Source of the DNA: Jacaranda mimosifolia | Lineage: Eukaryota > Streptophyta > Magnoliopsida > Lamiales > Bignoniaceae | NCBI GenBank assembly: GCA_018894105.1 | Contig: CM032125.1 | Coordinates: 28,567,032-28,631,031, forward strand | Reading direction: 5' to 3' | DNA: 64,000 nt | Part shown: in pieces, positions 1-12,500 of the stretch | Numbering within the stretch: the stretch's first letter is position 1 | How the letters are laid out: each line of letters opens with the position of its first letter | Translations under genes and position numbers: made by a program | The notes under the pieces: model-generated | Told to the model about the DNA's origin: nothing | Seen by the model: only the letters and a program-made list of their open reading frames with translations | The model's database searches: none

Positions 1-14
1 AACCCCAAATCACC

Positions 15-434
15 ATGATCAGTAGTTCCTTGGATAGTACTCATGGTGATTCGGGCCCGGACAACACTCCTTCCTTTCCTCCTCCTCCAGTGAAACCCGA
101 CCCTGAGAGCGAGCTGACTTTCAGGTCGGATCCTTTCACGGCCGGCGCGAGAGTGAGAAGGCATTACAGGGGAGTGAGAAGGAGGCCGTGGGGAAAATAT
201 GCTGCGGAGATCCGGGATCCTATCCGGAAAGGGAGTCGGGTCTGGCTAGGGACTTACGACACTGATATTGATGCGGCCAGGGCTTATGACTGCGCCGCCT
301 TCAAGATGAGGGGAACCAAAGCCATTCTGAACTTTCCGATGGACGCCGGAAAATCAGGGCCGCCGGCTAATGTCGGCCGGAGGAGGAGAAGGGAGAATAA
401 ATCAGCAGATTGTGCGAATCCTAGTCCCAATTGA
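15..434 (+). CDS. AP2/ERF transcription factor, group IX-like (5' end probably outside the window)
   Basis: This encodes a DNA-binding transcription factor of the ethylene-response-factor family, expected to act in the nucleus on GCC-box promoters. The single AP2 domain covers about residues 50-108 of the visible 139. It opens with [19 protein letters not shown], which carries the Ala14 and Asp19 typical of the ERF subfamily rather than DREB. WLGTYDT, AARAYD and the ILNFP end of the domain follow. A basic stretch (GRRRRRENK, about 121-129) just after the domain may be a nuclear localisation signal. The reading frame stays open upstream to base 3, so the Met at 15 may be internal and the true start may lie before the window. 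The acidic and proline-rich leader before the domain fits group IX ERFs such as the ERF104/105 clade. The family is certain; the exact orthologue is inferred. Confidence 0.9.
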   Translation: MISSSLDSTHGDSGPDNTPSFPPPPVKPDPESELTFRSDPFTAGARVRRHYRGVRRRPWGKYAAEIRDPIRKGSRVWLGTYDTDIDAARAYDCAAFKMRGTKAILNFPMDAGKSGPPANVGRRRRRENKSADCANPSPN

Positions 435-1966
435 TCGGGGTATCGTTAATATATAATTGCAGATTAGTAAGAATTTTCCATGATTATGATGTGCTGATAA
501 TTTTCATGGAGAAAACAAGAAAATGAGCGTTATAGAGTGTGAGTTGCTAGAGATCTCAATTTAGCAGTTTGTGCATATAGCTATGCTGTTATAGCATCCA
601 AGTCAAAGTTACATTTTAATCTCCTTGGAGGGAAATTACCAAGGGGGGGCAATTGTAATTTATTAAAACAATAAGGGTGTCATTGTAATAATTTTAATTT
701 TTAAAATGAGGTCTTTTATAATTACAAATTTTGTGATATATCCACATTTTAATCGAATTTTTTTTCTTTCCTTATCACATTGACATTTGGTAGTTTCCTT
801 CACTTATTCAGGACTGAATCCTGAAATTTGACGGCGGACTATAGGAGCTTTACGTCCAATCATTTCAAATGCATGCATTCTCTATCATACCACGAATACA
901 CGCCTAGAGTTAGTCGAATTCTAATATTACTCATGATATCGACATAACTACAATATTTATGTAATTTCATGATAGAGCACTTCATATGTATAATGCTAAT
1001 GATGGATAAAATTAATTAGAAAAGATGACTTGGCGTATTATAACAAAAAAATGAATCACAAGTGTAATATCAAAGCAATACTTTAGAGATTATCAATATG
1101 CTGATGATGATACAGTTAATATTATTTATTTGTGGAACTACTATTAGGAGGAAATTGTCCATAAAATAAGTTTGATAGTGACTAATTAATAAAATTATTT
1201 AACTTTCTATCAATATTTCTAACCAATAGTGAAATAATTAAATTAAATCTAGGTCTAAAAGTTTCAAACTTTTTGACCACTTCATAATAAATTTTTTACT
1301 TCTTGTTTAGTTCGGTTGGTTAAATAAACAGCAAACACCCCTATGTTGACTTCACCCAAAAAAATTATAAATAAAAATATTTAGTGCTCATTCAGGAGGT
1401 GCATGGTCGTGTTGAGGTACTATTCAATCTAAACCGCAAATTCTTTGACTAAAATAATTTAACAAAATCTAGAATACAAAATTTCTACAAACAAAAACCT
1501 TTGGCATTCAGACTTGTTATCGAAACATCAAGGATCATTTGATTAGTATTGCTAAAATCAATTAACCTCAATCACATCTTAAACCTGACAGATTACAAAC
1601 TGTGTATCTATATATATTCACAAAATTATGTACGGCATAGTTTGGACTTTTGTTATCACTTATGCCTATTTGGGGCAAAGAACAATACTAGAAATATAAG
1701 TTCAAATGACTTAATGAGATATTATAATAATGATAATAAAATGATAACTATTGAATATATTATCTTTAAAATAAAGTATCTTGAATAAATAAAACAGTGA
1801 GAAACAGTCGACCTAGCCAGTTATATTGTGATTAATTTGGTCGCTATTGAAAACATAAATCCATGGGATAAAGTACAACAATAACTTTCACACTTGAGCT
1901 AGAAATTTAATTGGATAACTTTTCTTGCAAAAAGAGCGAGGATTCAATATAAATTATTTGGATAAC
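435..1966. other. AT-rich intergenic DNA downstream of the ERF gene
   Basis: About the first 200 bases are probably the 3' UTR of the ERF gene. I see no further gene, RNA gene or well-bounded repeat. The only sizeable open frame (79 codons at 1549) is AT-driven and resembles nothing I know. Confidence 0.6.
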
Positions 1967-1969
1967 AAA

Positions 1970-2130
1970 GGCTATGTATGATTACATTTTGGGAAAATAA
2001 TTTTGTTTTATCAAAATGTAATCAAAAGTACAAAAAGTTTCCCTTTAAATTGCCAAATTAAATTTCTCAAAATACCTTCTTCTATCTTTCATTATTCCCA
2101 AAACTTTCCCATTTTTTAATATATCATATA

Positions 2131-2185
<55 letters not shown>

Positions 2186-2401
2186 ACAATAAAAAAACAC
2201 TCAATTACATTCTCACTACAAAAACCTAATAAAAAAGCATTGATTTGACTACTACAGTAGAATTTGTCTCCTCCCAAAATATAAACAAACATACCAAATT
2301 TTTCCAAAATAATTTTCTTATTATTCCCAAAACATAAATGAAAATGCATCACATTCCCCAACCCCACTCCCAAAACACATAATTCATATACAAACATTAC
2401 C
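1970..2401 (-). mobile_element. MITE copy A, Harbinger/Tourist-like
   Basis: This is a non-autonomous DNA element of 432 bp. The left end reads GGCTATGTATGATTAC and the right end, reverse-complemented, reads GGTAATGTTTGTATATGA. Both are flanked by AAA (1967-1969 and 2402-2404), which fits a 3-bp target-site duplication, although three A's in AT-rich DNA is weak evidence. Read on the minus strand, 2190-2401 aligns closely with the plus strand at 7257-7510. They share a block with a CAAATCAAT core followed by a T-rich run and a GTTGGGTTTTTAGG-like motif. A trinucleotide repeat lies inside. It has no coding capacity. Confidence 0.6.
2131..2183. repeat. (TAT)n microsatellite
   Basis: About 17 uninterrupted ATT/TAT units. 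It lies inside MITE copy A, so it probably grew from an AT-rich tract of the element. Confidence 0.95.
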
Positions 2402-4787
2402 AAAGAAATTCTTTCCAAAATTCTGAAATGATCCTTTCCAATACTGTCTCATACCAATAAGGAGACTTCACAAATCTCACTACCCCTTATCACAAGTTTA
2501 TGTTTCAAGGATGACCAAATGATCAACATAATTTTCTAACAATCAATCAATTCTTGTCAAAATACTCAAGTTTCAAAACTTAAATATCAAAACATATCAA
2601 TGAATTTCACAAAAGTTGTTGGCGAGCCTCAATCTTATCACTTCACCTTCGAAAATATTGAAATCTTTATTCGTCCAAATTTTGAGTGATCGGCTCGGAT
2701 AATGAATCCATCACTAAGCATGGCGAACCACATGCCTATCTCACTCATGGATAGCTAACTTCCAATCGGCTATAAGACAACATTACAACCAATAAAATAC
2801 CAGCCGGAAGACCGTCACCGTCAGCCTAATGTTGCCTAGTCGTCTTCCTGTGCTGATTCCATGGCCCACCCCGAAAGGTATTGTAACAATGATCAGTATA
2901 GTGCAGAATGTCCAACAATATTGTCAAGATATTAATTTGCCATGATGATCGAATAATTATCAATCCGACAAGGCATTGTAACAATTTATCAGTATCGGAT
3001 TCAATTCAAAGTTTGTATCAACAATCAATATAGTAATCATGGTGACAATAGAACATTATAGTGCGAAATATCTATCAGATTTTGTAACACAATTGCCATG
3101 TGTAAATAAAATAATATGGATTATGATCAAAACAGCAAATAACAATCAGTGTAAACTGTGACGATGTGTGAGCAGGACTCACAATCTGTTTTACGTTTCA
3201 GATCCTGTATAACTACATATTAGTAATGGAACTCTAGTGCCTAAGCCTTGAAGGTATACTTTGACACGCACATCTCTATCAGAACAAGCAATTTCAATAC
3301 TTCTTCTAGCCCCTTTCTCCCTTCAGCCTAATACTTCCCTTGCGAAAGAAAATAACTAGTGCAAGCCACAATTTGATACTCAACAGAAGAGTAGAATTAA
3401 GTCCGTTCAACCACTGTCCTATGACGGAATCAGTGAAAGGAATTCACTCAGGATGGAACTATGGGATAGGAGAAAAATTAATATCACTTGGAAGAATAGG
3501 TATAGAGTTGGGACTTCCTTCTATAACTCTCAAGAGGTTTTGTTAAGTAAATGGTTGCAGATAAGGATTGTAAAATCCAAGTAATTGAAAGCATTTTAAA
3601 ACTCAAACAGCAACAATCTGGGTAACAGTATACATAACCCATGTCATTGCCACCTTATTAACCCGAACCATAATATAAGGTAATTTAGAATAGTATTAAC
3701 TTAGTTTCCCAAAGAGTAATTATGTTCAGAAGCTCACGATTTCACTTTATTCTATCTCATTGAAATTTTTCTATGCATAAATTCATTATCAACAAACTAA
3801 ATATTATCATTGTCTTAGTTCAATTATTAAGAGATTCAACTAAATTCAATTCTTGATTTTACAATAATGTATACACATTTAAGGTCATTTATTTTATTTT
3901 AGATTGTTGGTTGAATCCCAATTACTAATTGTTTTGTTATCTCAAATTTCTCAATTACATAACGCCTATAGGATCACGAGATCCAGCTTGATTCGAGCTT
4001 AATCATCCTTACTTGGTCTCTAAATCTCTTGATCTCTTGATATCTTTTTCAAGCTTAGATGGATTTAATACTCAAATCACTAAACCTATTACATAAGTAT
4101 TTATTCTAATCAAGGTGTTTCATAAATAGGACTGTATAATACACTTTATTATTATAGTATAAAGTCTTAAGTTTTTTAAGTTATTGAACTTAATTTTTGA
4201 GTAATTGTTCCAATCAATCTTTATTTCATAATCTTATTATTATTATTGTATTGTGTCACTAGGTTGAGGGCCCACAACTAGTTTATCTTTCTACATCAAC
4301 TCATCGGGTCCCAAATGCCTTAAATTAATTCCGACTGAAATATTTATATAACTTAATTTTCTAGATTTAAGCTCAACGTACTTTGTTTACAATGTATCGT
4401 ATTATCAAGTTTCAAAGTCGTGAATTAAAAATACTTTTCCAAACCCAATAAGTTCGGATTTTTCAATCGCTTTTTAATTTGACAATTCCAAGGCCCTTTC
4501 GCAATTTAAGTCAAAACTATTATCCAACAATTTTAATTTTAGTCAAACCATAATCTAACAAGCTTAATTTTATGCTACAGAATATTGTAAGCTAAAATCC
4601 TATTAAAATTTAAAATTTTAATTGGATTAAAATTCAATTGTACAATATTACTCCAAATTGAATGAAATTTGGATCCGATTTTAAGCCTCTAATAGCCCAA
4701 ATGGACAAAAAATTGAATTTTCAACCCATAAAGTTCCACCGGACCATGCGCACCACTGCCAGATATGGGAGCTGTCAGTGCTACAGG
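2402..4787. other. Intergenic DNA without a recognised gene
   Basis: From 2600 to about 3550 the sequence is less AT-rich than its surroundings and could be a decayed retroelement or old gene fragment. The 68-codon frame at 3340-3546 matches nothing I recognise. From 3560 to 4787 it is AT-rich with no structure I can define. Confidence 0.5.
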
Positions 4788-5633
4788 TAGGGGTGAGCAT
4801 TGGTCCGTTAGGTAAATTAATCGACCAAATCGATCGGTTAATTCCTCAAAAATATATGAAAATTATTAACCGTTTACTGCACTGAAATTTTCAATTAACA
4901 GGTAAAATTAACCGAAAAATTTCGGTTCGATTTGGATAATTTACCAATTGACCAATCTTTATTTGATATTTATTTTTCAATATTATTATTCAACAACATA
5001 ATATTACAGTTGAAACAAAAATTTAATTATTTTGGTTTAAGCAAAAACAAGTAATCTAATTATTTTTAAAGTTATAGTAAAGAACTTTCAATACTATAGA
5101 GCAAGTAACATGTATTAGTAAGTAGAACACCTAAAAATTGTCATACATTTACCCCTGTTTAGCAAGCTTCTGGGGAACGTTTGAATATCTTCTAATTAGG
5201 TTACAACAAGAAAAATCTAGAATTAAATGGACTCGATCCAAAAATTAAAACTTTATTCAACTAAGAATGTATCTGTATAAGTAGTTTTCTAGTAAACAAT
5301 TCAACAAGAATACAACTTGAACTTTATAAATCTAAAGCTACCCCTCGTTGTTTTTAGTTCACATATACTTCTTCACATAGTTATATAATTTATAAAGAAA
5401 AAATCGAACAACCTACACAATAGTTGAGAATTTATAAAAATTCGGTTAAATCGACTTTAACTGATTTTTTATGGAAAACTAACCAAACCGCACCGTTAAC
5501 CGAAAATTTTTAAAAAATTAACCGTTAATCGAACAAAAAATCAACTAGACAAAACGGTTTGATAAATTTGATTTCGGTTTGGTCGTTAATCGATTGTTTC
5601 GATTAATGAATAATTTTTATCTACTCACCCCTA
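4788..5633. mobile_element. hAT-like non-autonomous element with TAGGGGTGAG ends
   Basis: The left end TAGGGGTGAGCA is mirrored at the right end by TACTCACCCCTA. The similarity extends outward by three bases (AGG / CCT). Both flanks carry subterminal repeats of the GGTTAATTCGGTT type, on opposite strands. TAGGGGTG-type ends are typical of plant hAT elements. I found no matching 8-bp target-site duplication, so the ends may be eroded. There is no transposase coding sequence. Confidence 0.55.
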
Positions 5634-5857
5634 CCTAAATGTGCACCTCAACGAGGCAAACAAAACACCAAAACTAATTCATCATTTCACTGTCGTTTAC
5701 CCTGCCAATTTGGTGGTAAACCCCCAACAATGCCCTACCACCGCACTTTCACTGCCCTTAATTCCTGCGCCACCGGCCACCGGCCACCTGCTCAGAGCAT
5801 TCTGACCAAAACACCTCAACCAATTTTAGAAAATTTTAGTGTCAAGGTCATCAAAGC

Positions 5858-6688
5858 TAGGGGTGTAAACGGATATTAAACTGATCGAATTTATTGTTTT
5901 TATATTTGTATCCGTTTAACTTATCGAATGTTCGGATACAAATACAGATTTGGCGGATATTTAAAAACGATATCCGAATTCGTTTCCATCGGATATCGGT
6001 TGAATTCGGATATATCCATATTTGATTATAATTATTTAGATTTATTCATATTTTATTAAATTTATTTGTATTCGAATTATTTTTTTGTATTCATATTAGA
6101 TGATAATTATTTAGATATCATTCACAAATATCCAAATATGTAAATCTATAAACCTATAACAAATACATATTTTAACTAATAGAATGAACTATATAATTTC
6201 ATTAAAAAGAAAGTAATCAAACAAATAGCATAATTTCTAATTAATAATTAACTTTATAATTGATTATTAGTACTTAATAATAATAATTGCAATGAAGTAT
6301 ATTAATTATAAAGTCAACCAACAATAATTATGTTGATAAACTTGATTCTTCAATTTTTTTTTCTACATTACAATAATTTTTTAAATTTGTTCTTTTTTCT
6401 TCACAATTCTTCAATTATAATTTATATATATACATATATGGATTATGAGATTTTTATTAAAAAATATAAATAATATATTATTTAATAAATATATATATTC
6501 AGAGCTAAAATTAAACGGATCGGATATGCATTTACCATATCCATATCCATATCCATATCCATTTATAATCGCATAACTACTAATCGAATACGGATATTAT
6601 CTGCTTTAAACGGATGCGGATAAATTTTGTATAAACAGATACAAATACGAACGGTAAACGAATTTTCGAATATCCATTTACAGCCCTA
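5858..6688. mobile_element. hAT-like non-autonomous element with 8-bp TSD
   Basis: This element is 831 bp long. The left end TAGGGGTGTAAACGGATA matches the right end, reverse-complemented TAGGGCTGTAAATGGATA, at 16 of 18 positions. The flanks ATCAAAGC (5850-5857) and GTCAAAGC (6689-6696) match at 7 of 8 positions, as expected for a hAT target-site duplication. The inside is full of GGATAT/ATATCC subterminal motifs in both orientations, including a CCATAT hexamer run at about 6535-6562. No coding capacity is visible. Confidence 0.8.
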
Positions 6689-6890
6689 GTCAAAGCCCAA
6701 TCAATTAATTAAAAACTAACCCCAAAAAATTCTTGACCGGCTGCAATTAAGCCTTTGCAAGTTTAGATCACCTTCAATTTAGCCCCTAAACTTTAATTTA
6801 GTATTTGAAATTTTTATCTACACATATTGACCCCCAGCATTTGTAATTTCGAACAATCAAATCCTAATATAATTAATTTTCAATCCCTAA

Positions 6891-7247
6891 GAGGCTATTT
6901 GGTTTTGTTTTCTGGTGGCATTTTCATTTTTCGATGAAAAGGAATAGTGAAAAGTTAGTTATAAATTTATTAACGAAAATTGAATATTGTTTGGATGTTT
7001 TGTTTAAAATGAAATGATTATGTAGGGTCGAATGAGTTGTATTTGGATATTGTTGTATTTTATATTAAAAGTCATGTAAATAAGAATGGAAGAAAATAAA
7101 GTGTGAAAATGGAGAGAGAGAGTGAGTGTTTGGAAAAATGTGCTGAGAATGAAAATGTCTGTGAAAATATGGGAGAAGTTGATAACTTTCTGTTTTTATT
7201 TTCAAGAGAAAATGAAAAGAGGTTTTGAAAACAAAACCAAACGGCAC
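6891..7247. mobile_element. MITE with TTTGGTTTTGTTTTC terminal inverted repeats
   Basis: The left end GAGGCTATTTGGTTTTG and the reverse-complemented right end GTGCCGTTTGGTTTTG share the core TTTGGTTTTGTTTTC exactly. Flanks TAA and GAA could be a decayed 3-bp duplication. Internal stretches such as ATGAGTTGTATTTG recur in the MITE at 36020-36285, so the two look like one family. No coding capacity. Confidence 0.6.
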
Positions 7248-7256
7248 GAAACCTTA

Positions 7257-7765
7257 GGTAATATTTGAATATGAACTGTATATTTTGGATTATATATTTT
7301 GGAAGAATGAGTTTTGAGAGTGAGATTGGAGAATGCGAAGTTTGTGTTGGAGAATGGGATGTATGTTTGTTTATGTTTTGGGAATAGTTAGAAAATTATT
7401 TTGAAAAGTTTTGGTATGCTTGTTTATATTTTGGGAGAAAATAATTTCTATTGTAACAGTCAAATCAATAATTTTTTGTTGGATTTTTAGGGTGAAAATG
7501 AAATTGAATAATATTTTATTGTAAAAATAATAATAATAAAATATATAATATTTATATGTGATGATTGGATATCATTTTTTAATTGTAAAAATAATGATAA
7601 AATATTATAATATGTATATGCGTGTATATAGAGCTTTTGGTAAAAAAAATAATTGATTTGAAGGAATATTATAAAAATTAGCATTTATTGTTTTGGCAAA
7701 AAGTGATCCATATGTTTGGTTACATTTTGCCAAGTTATTTTGGCAAAACGTAACCAAACATAACC
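7257..7765 (+). mobile_element. MITE copy B, same family as copy A
   Basis: Right end, reverse-complemented: GGTTATGTTTGGTTACG. Left end: GGTAATATTTGAATATG. Flanks TTA (7254-7256) and TTT (7766-7768) fit a 3-bp duplication with one mismatch. The stretch 7257-7510 is clearly homologous to the minus strand of copy A, including ATGTTTGTTTATGTTTTGGG and GTCAAATCAAT. It lies directly beside another MITE (6891-7247). Confidence 0.6.
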
Positions 7766-7768
7766 TTT

Positions 7769-8059
7769 GTCTTTCACTTGTTGACCTCTTACATTTAAAA
7801 TTCTAGACAATCAAGCCCCTATTTCATTTACAATTTAACTCTCTAACTGCCAATAGTTATACATAAATCTTAACTAAAATTTAGCTCAACATTAATCTAA
7901 ATCCTAATTTATTGGATCTATGTTTTATTTTGCTCGAAACAATAGCTTTAGATTTAAGGACCAAAATTCAGGGTGTTACAAAATTAATCATAACAAAGGT
8001 GAGGGTGGTTGAGTACAATTTTATAAAACTATACCCATGCCGGAGAGAAATTTTATTGT

Positions 8060-8090
<31 letters not shown>

Positions 8091-9534
8091 GAAGCAAAAA
8101 GCAATGTTACGCAATTTCAGTATAAGACATGTTTTACAAGAGATATTGACATTATATTCGACTATCATGCAACCCACTTTAGATAACTTACAAACAAGTG
8201 TTAAAAAACAAAGGTAAATATGTTTAAGGTATTACAGTAACACTTTTATAATATTAAAATATTACATAATATAGGGTGAATGGTAAAAGAATCCTTCTAT
8301 ATAAAAAATATGACATAAACAAGAGAAAGACCCCCAACTTCACTCCTTATCCTGGGCAGGACACGAGTTTTATACCCTCTTAACACTACGCACAAAAGTT
8401 GGTAATGCCTAATGAAAAATGATTAGAAGCATATTAAATCTGAAAAAATTTCATCAAATCACAGTGATATAAGAGCAAAAACAACGTCAAAACAGCAAAG
8501 ATTAACTTTATTAAGACACGCTTTAGACCAAAAGGCAAAACTAAAATTGTCTCTCTCCAAAAAAACAATGATGTCCCTAACAAACAAATCAAATAAAAGG
8601 CCACTCGCAGACTTAATTGCAAGTAGGGACCCTCTGGAACAACTAGGTGCAGAGTTTCTGTCCCACATTCAATTTACATGATCATGTGCAGTGTGCCCAG
8701 GCAAGAATCAGCAGCAAATGATAGGCCCATTATGACACAGGTGGAAAGTTTTCACCAACAGAAAAGAAAGCTCAATAATCTCTGGTGACATTTCCCAGGT
8801 CACATCAAAATAATCAGTCAAGAGTACCCAAGGTGGTTTATTCTTTGTGTGGATAAACTGGGAAAAGCTACAACTGCATATGCATCACTTGGTCACCAGC
8901 TATCCAAGGAGCCTAAGTCGATGGATCTAAGATAAGAATATCCCTGTTCAGTTAGAATCAATTAGTCTAGTAACCGATTGTAGAAATTTACTATAAACTA
9001 CTTTTTAGTTTAAACTTAGCGATATTAACATGGAGACCTGTCGACCTTAGTCCTTACATAACACCACTGAAAGAGCAAACATCACAGAATTAATTGACTA
9101 CGTTGGAAGTGGGTTAAATTTTCAGTGAAAAGAATGGTGTTTTAATTAGTCGAAGGTCAGATAAAAGGTGAGGGAAAGAAGAGAATGAAATAGTTCAGTA
9201 AGAGTAAATCACAAAAGAGTAATGGATAAACGAAATGATAATCCTTCAGTAAAATAAATAGTAGCACTAAACATCATGGAAATATCAACCGGAACAGACA
9301 TTTATATTTGAATCAACTATATTCAGACCTAAAAACAATCTAATTTTCATCAGTCAAAACTCAAAAAGATTTGAACATAAGATGTCCTTACTACTGCTAA
9401 TTCTAGTACTACTTTTTCCAATCCCTCAGAGCCGATACATAGGAAATTTCTCTACTTACCATGTTGAAAATGAACACCAGCAGATCATTTTGTTGGGTGG
9501 AGATGCATGGGAAATTGGCAATGATTCATGAATT
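7769..9534. other. PFK 3' flank and intergenic DNA
   Basis: A poly-A tract sits at about 8068-8091. From roughly 8430 to 9534 the sequence is less AT-rich and probably contains the 3' UTR of the phosphofructokinase gene, read on the minus strand. The short frames here have no family resemblance. I see no separate gene. Confidence 0.5.
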
Positions 9535-12500
9535 CTATATAGAAGTAATCTTCATATTATTGATCTCCTCAATGATCTGCTTATTAACCCTTTCCTGCAC
9601 AACCTCACAACCGAGAAAACTAGGTTGATTTGTGGAAGCAAGAAGCCGAGCCCACATCCTGTCTGTCAATTTCACCGTGTTTTGAGTCTCTGTTAGTCGC
9701 TGAAAATGCAAACCACAAACGTAATTGTAAGAACCCACATAATTATACTTGCTAGGTATAAAATGCACTGAAAGATTATCTTAGTGTCTATCTACCAATC
9801 TATCCATCTATCTGTTTACCCAGGTACATGTTCAGATTCCTTCAGCTGGATCCAAATACCTTACTCATTTTGATTTGATATATTTCTGCTCTGAAATATG
9901 ATATATGGACACTATGTAGATTTCATATTGAGAGAGAATAATTGTATATCCAGAGAAAGAGCTCACGCTGATCGGAATATAGGCATGTCTGCTGTTTACA
10001 GGCCCAACAGTGAAGCCAGTATATCCTGCCATTGCTCCATGAATGGCACTTTGAGCAAGAAGTGTGCAGTAGATGTTATCTGATGCATTACTAGGAATTG
10101 CTCGAATCATGTATGTAGGATCTGCAGAAATATTGCATATTTCCATTGAGAAAAACAGAGTTCGGAGACAAATGATTATGCAACTACAATTTTCATGGGA
10201 GTAGGACTGTTGGAACCTATTGGTAATTCTATGAAATTAACTGAAACACAAACTTGAATATTCGTAGCTTTATCAATAACTTCACCAATTCATGTCCGTT
10301 AATTACATCTAGAAATACATTAGAAAAGGTGGGGAACTTTTATTATGACCATATCTCTGCAGATGAACGGGAAATATATCTACAGCAAATCCTGATTGGG
10401 ATCCTGTTCAGAAGTTGAAAAATAACAGCAGAGTGAAGCTAAATTTTATAGCTTAAGCTCTGTGTACGACTTTTACAGAATGGAAATCAAGTTGTGTGAT
10501 TTGAACTACTTGAGCTCACCAGATGCTGCCATCTCCCAAGACCTCCGTGACAGCATGAATATCATCATCAATATTTCATAATGGCAAACTATCAAAATAA
10601 AAACAGGTGAAGGAAAATTTTGACTAATTTCACTGAAATCTCATTCACTAATGAAAATGACCAGGCTGCAAGAAAATGCAACTTTTAGGACATGAAGAGC
10701 ACTTTCACCATTTTCAGTCAATATGCTTGTTAATTCGGTAAAAGTTTAGCCAGTTGGATAAAAATGAGAATTAATATACATAGAGCAAAATAGCCCCCCA
10801 AATAGATGCATTTTCGGATAAAATACCTCAATAAAAGCATGTCTACCGAAGTTGACGATAGATTAACTTTCATATTACCTATATATTTCATGTTGATTGC
10901 CATCTTCCGGACACTTGTGAAATGATCCTGGGGAATAAAACAAGTATCTGAATTCAATGCATAGAAAGTTTGCTAGGAACTAGGAAAGACACTAACATAG
11001 GAAAATCTTACACTAAATCCTAAATTCAACATATTAGATGCAACTATCATCATGTAACACCTGATATGGCTATCACAGATGGACACTTTAGAAACAAGTG
11101 GCAATGCATGAAGAAATTTCAGAAATTCAGCTTGAACAGAAGATCCACGGATATGCATGGGAAGGTCATGAGGCACTCATCGCTAATTTGACAGGAGAAG
11201 TTAAAAAACAGTAGAAGAATATCAGAATGCACGCCCAGCACCAGCAAAACCATGGGAGAGAGAAAACTGCTGGGCATACAGTTTCACATCAGCTTTTGAT
11301 GAATTTAACAAATATCAAGGTAAAAAAAGGAACTGCCAGCGGTTGGAATCTCTTTAGCTGTTAATATTGAAAGCAGAACTTTTGGAAGAAAGAAGCTCTT
11401 AAATATATATTGTAGTTAACAATGAACTTATTTAATAACACATGTAAATAGACAAACAATGTTACAAAGACATAATTGGCGTCATCTCCAGGATACCTTA
11501 ATCTTTTGCGTTAACCATAGGCCAACATCCAAAAGTAGCCTGTTCCCAGAAGCATCTTTTTCATCAGCTGCATGTAAGCTCTGAGCAACATATTCCTGTC
11601 CCGCGCCTTCAGCGACCACAATCACCATATGCCCATTTTCTTTGAGCCTCTGCTCAACAAATTCAAACAGCCCACCCTGGCCTTCCAAGTAGAATGGTGC
11701 CTCTGGTATTAAGCAACAATCCTGTCACAATCCAGAACCTGTAAGCAGACATTACAAGTGCAGTCATAATGTTTCAACACATTCCAAACCAGCACTAATT
11801 TTAAACCAGTCAGCCTAGACTATATAATTCTCAATCACTGAGAAGAATGAATAAAAAAATCTTGAATATACAGTAATACTTATTTCAAATGTTTTGATAT
11901 AGTCCTATACATAAGAACAAGAAGCATAAAGAAAGTTCTATGACGAAACCTGTCATCCTGGAATATAAACATTCAAATGACCGAAAGGGATGAAAAAATT
12001 AGAAATTCATTCAATAAAGAACTGCAAATGGAGTATTTGATGGTTCTTACCACATCACGGCTTGCCAATGTTGCATGCATGGCAATGAATCCTGCACAAT
12101 AAATACACGTGTCTTCAAAAGGTCAAAGGGAAAATTAGACTCACAATTTGCAGAACCATGAGCTCCTTCTAGAAAATGCTCAATCTTTTTACCACTGTAT
12201 CGACCCATCAGCTTCACAATTCCAACTCCATTTTCTACGCTCTCAACTTCCACATGTGCAGCATTTATTGCTCTTTGAGCCTCCTCCACAGCAGTATCAA
12301 AGCCAAAGGATTTGTCAATCACCTGCACAATTCATCACAGGACCAAAAACAGGTGATTTATTTTTTTCCGTAAAAAGACCCTTTTACACAAAATTATGAA
12401 CCGAAGAAAACCAATCTGCTAAATAACCAATGTCGAACCACAAGCCATGACCTGAAAAAGTATATAAATCTACATCCCAGGACATCTAAAAGTAACTAGT

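Noticed and set aside
2116..2418. Minus-strand frame with a long poly-Ile stretch
   Set aside because: It is simply the TAT microsatellite and MITE copy A read as protein.
4780..5641. 8-bp duplication around the first hAT-like element
   Set aside because: GCTACAGG and CCTAAATG do not match, so only the terminal repeats support the call.
8434..8668. Overlapping minus-strand frames below the PFK stop codon
   Set aside because: They are short, overlap one another in two frames and resemble no protein. The region is better explained as 3' flank or UTR of PFK.
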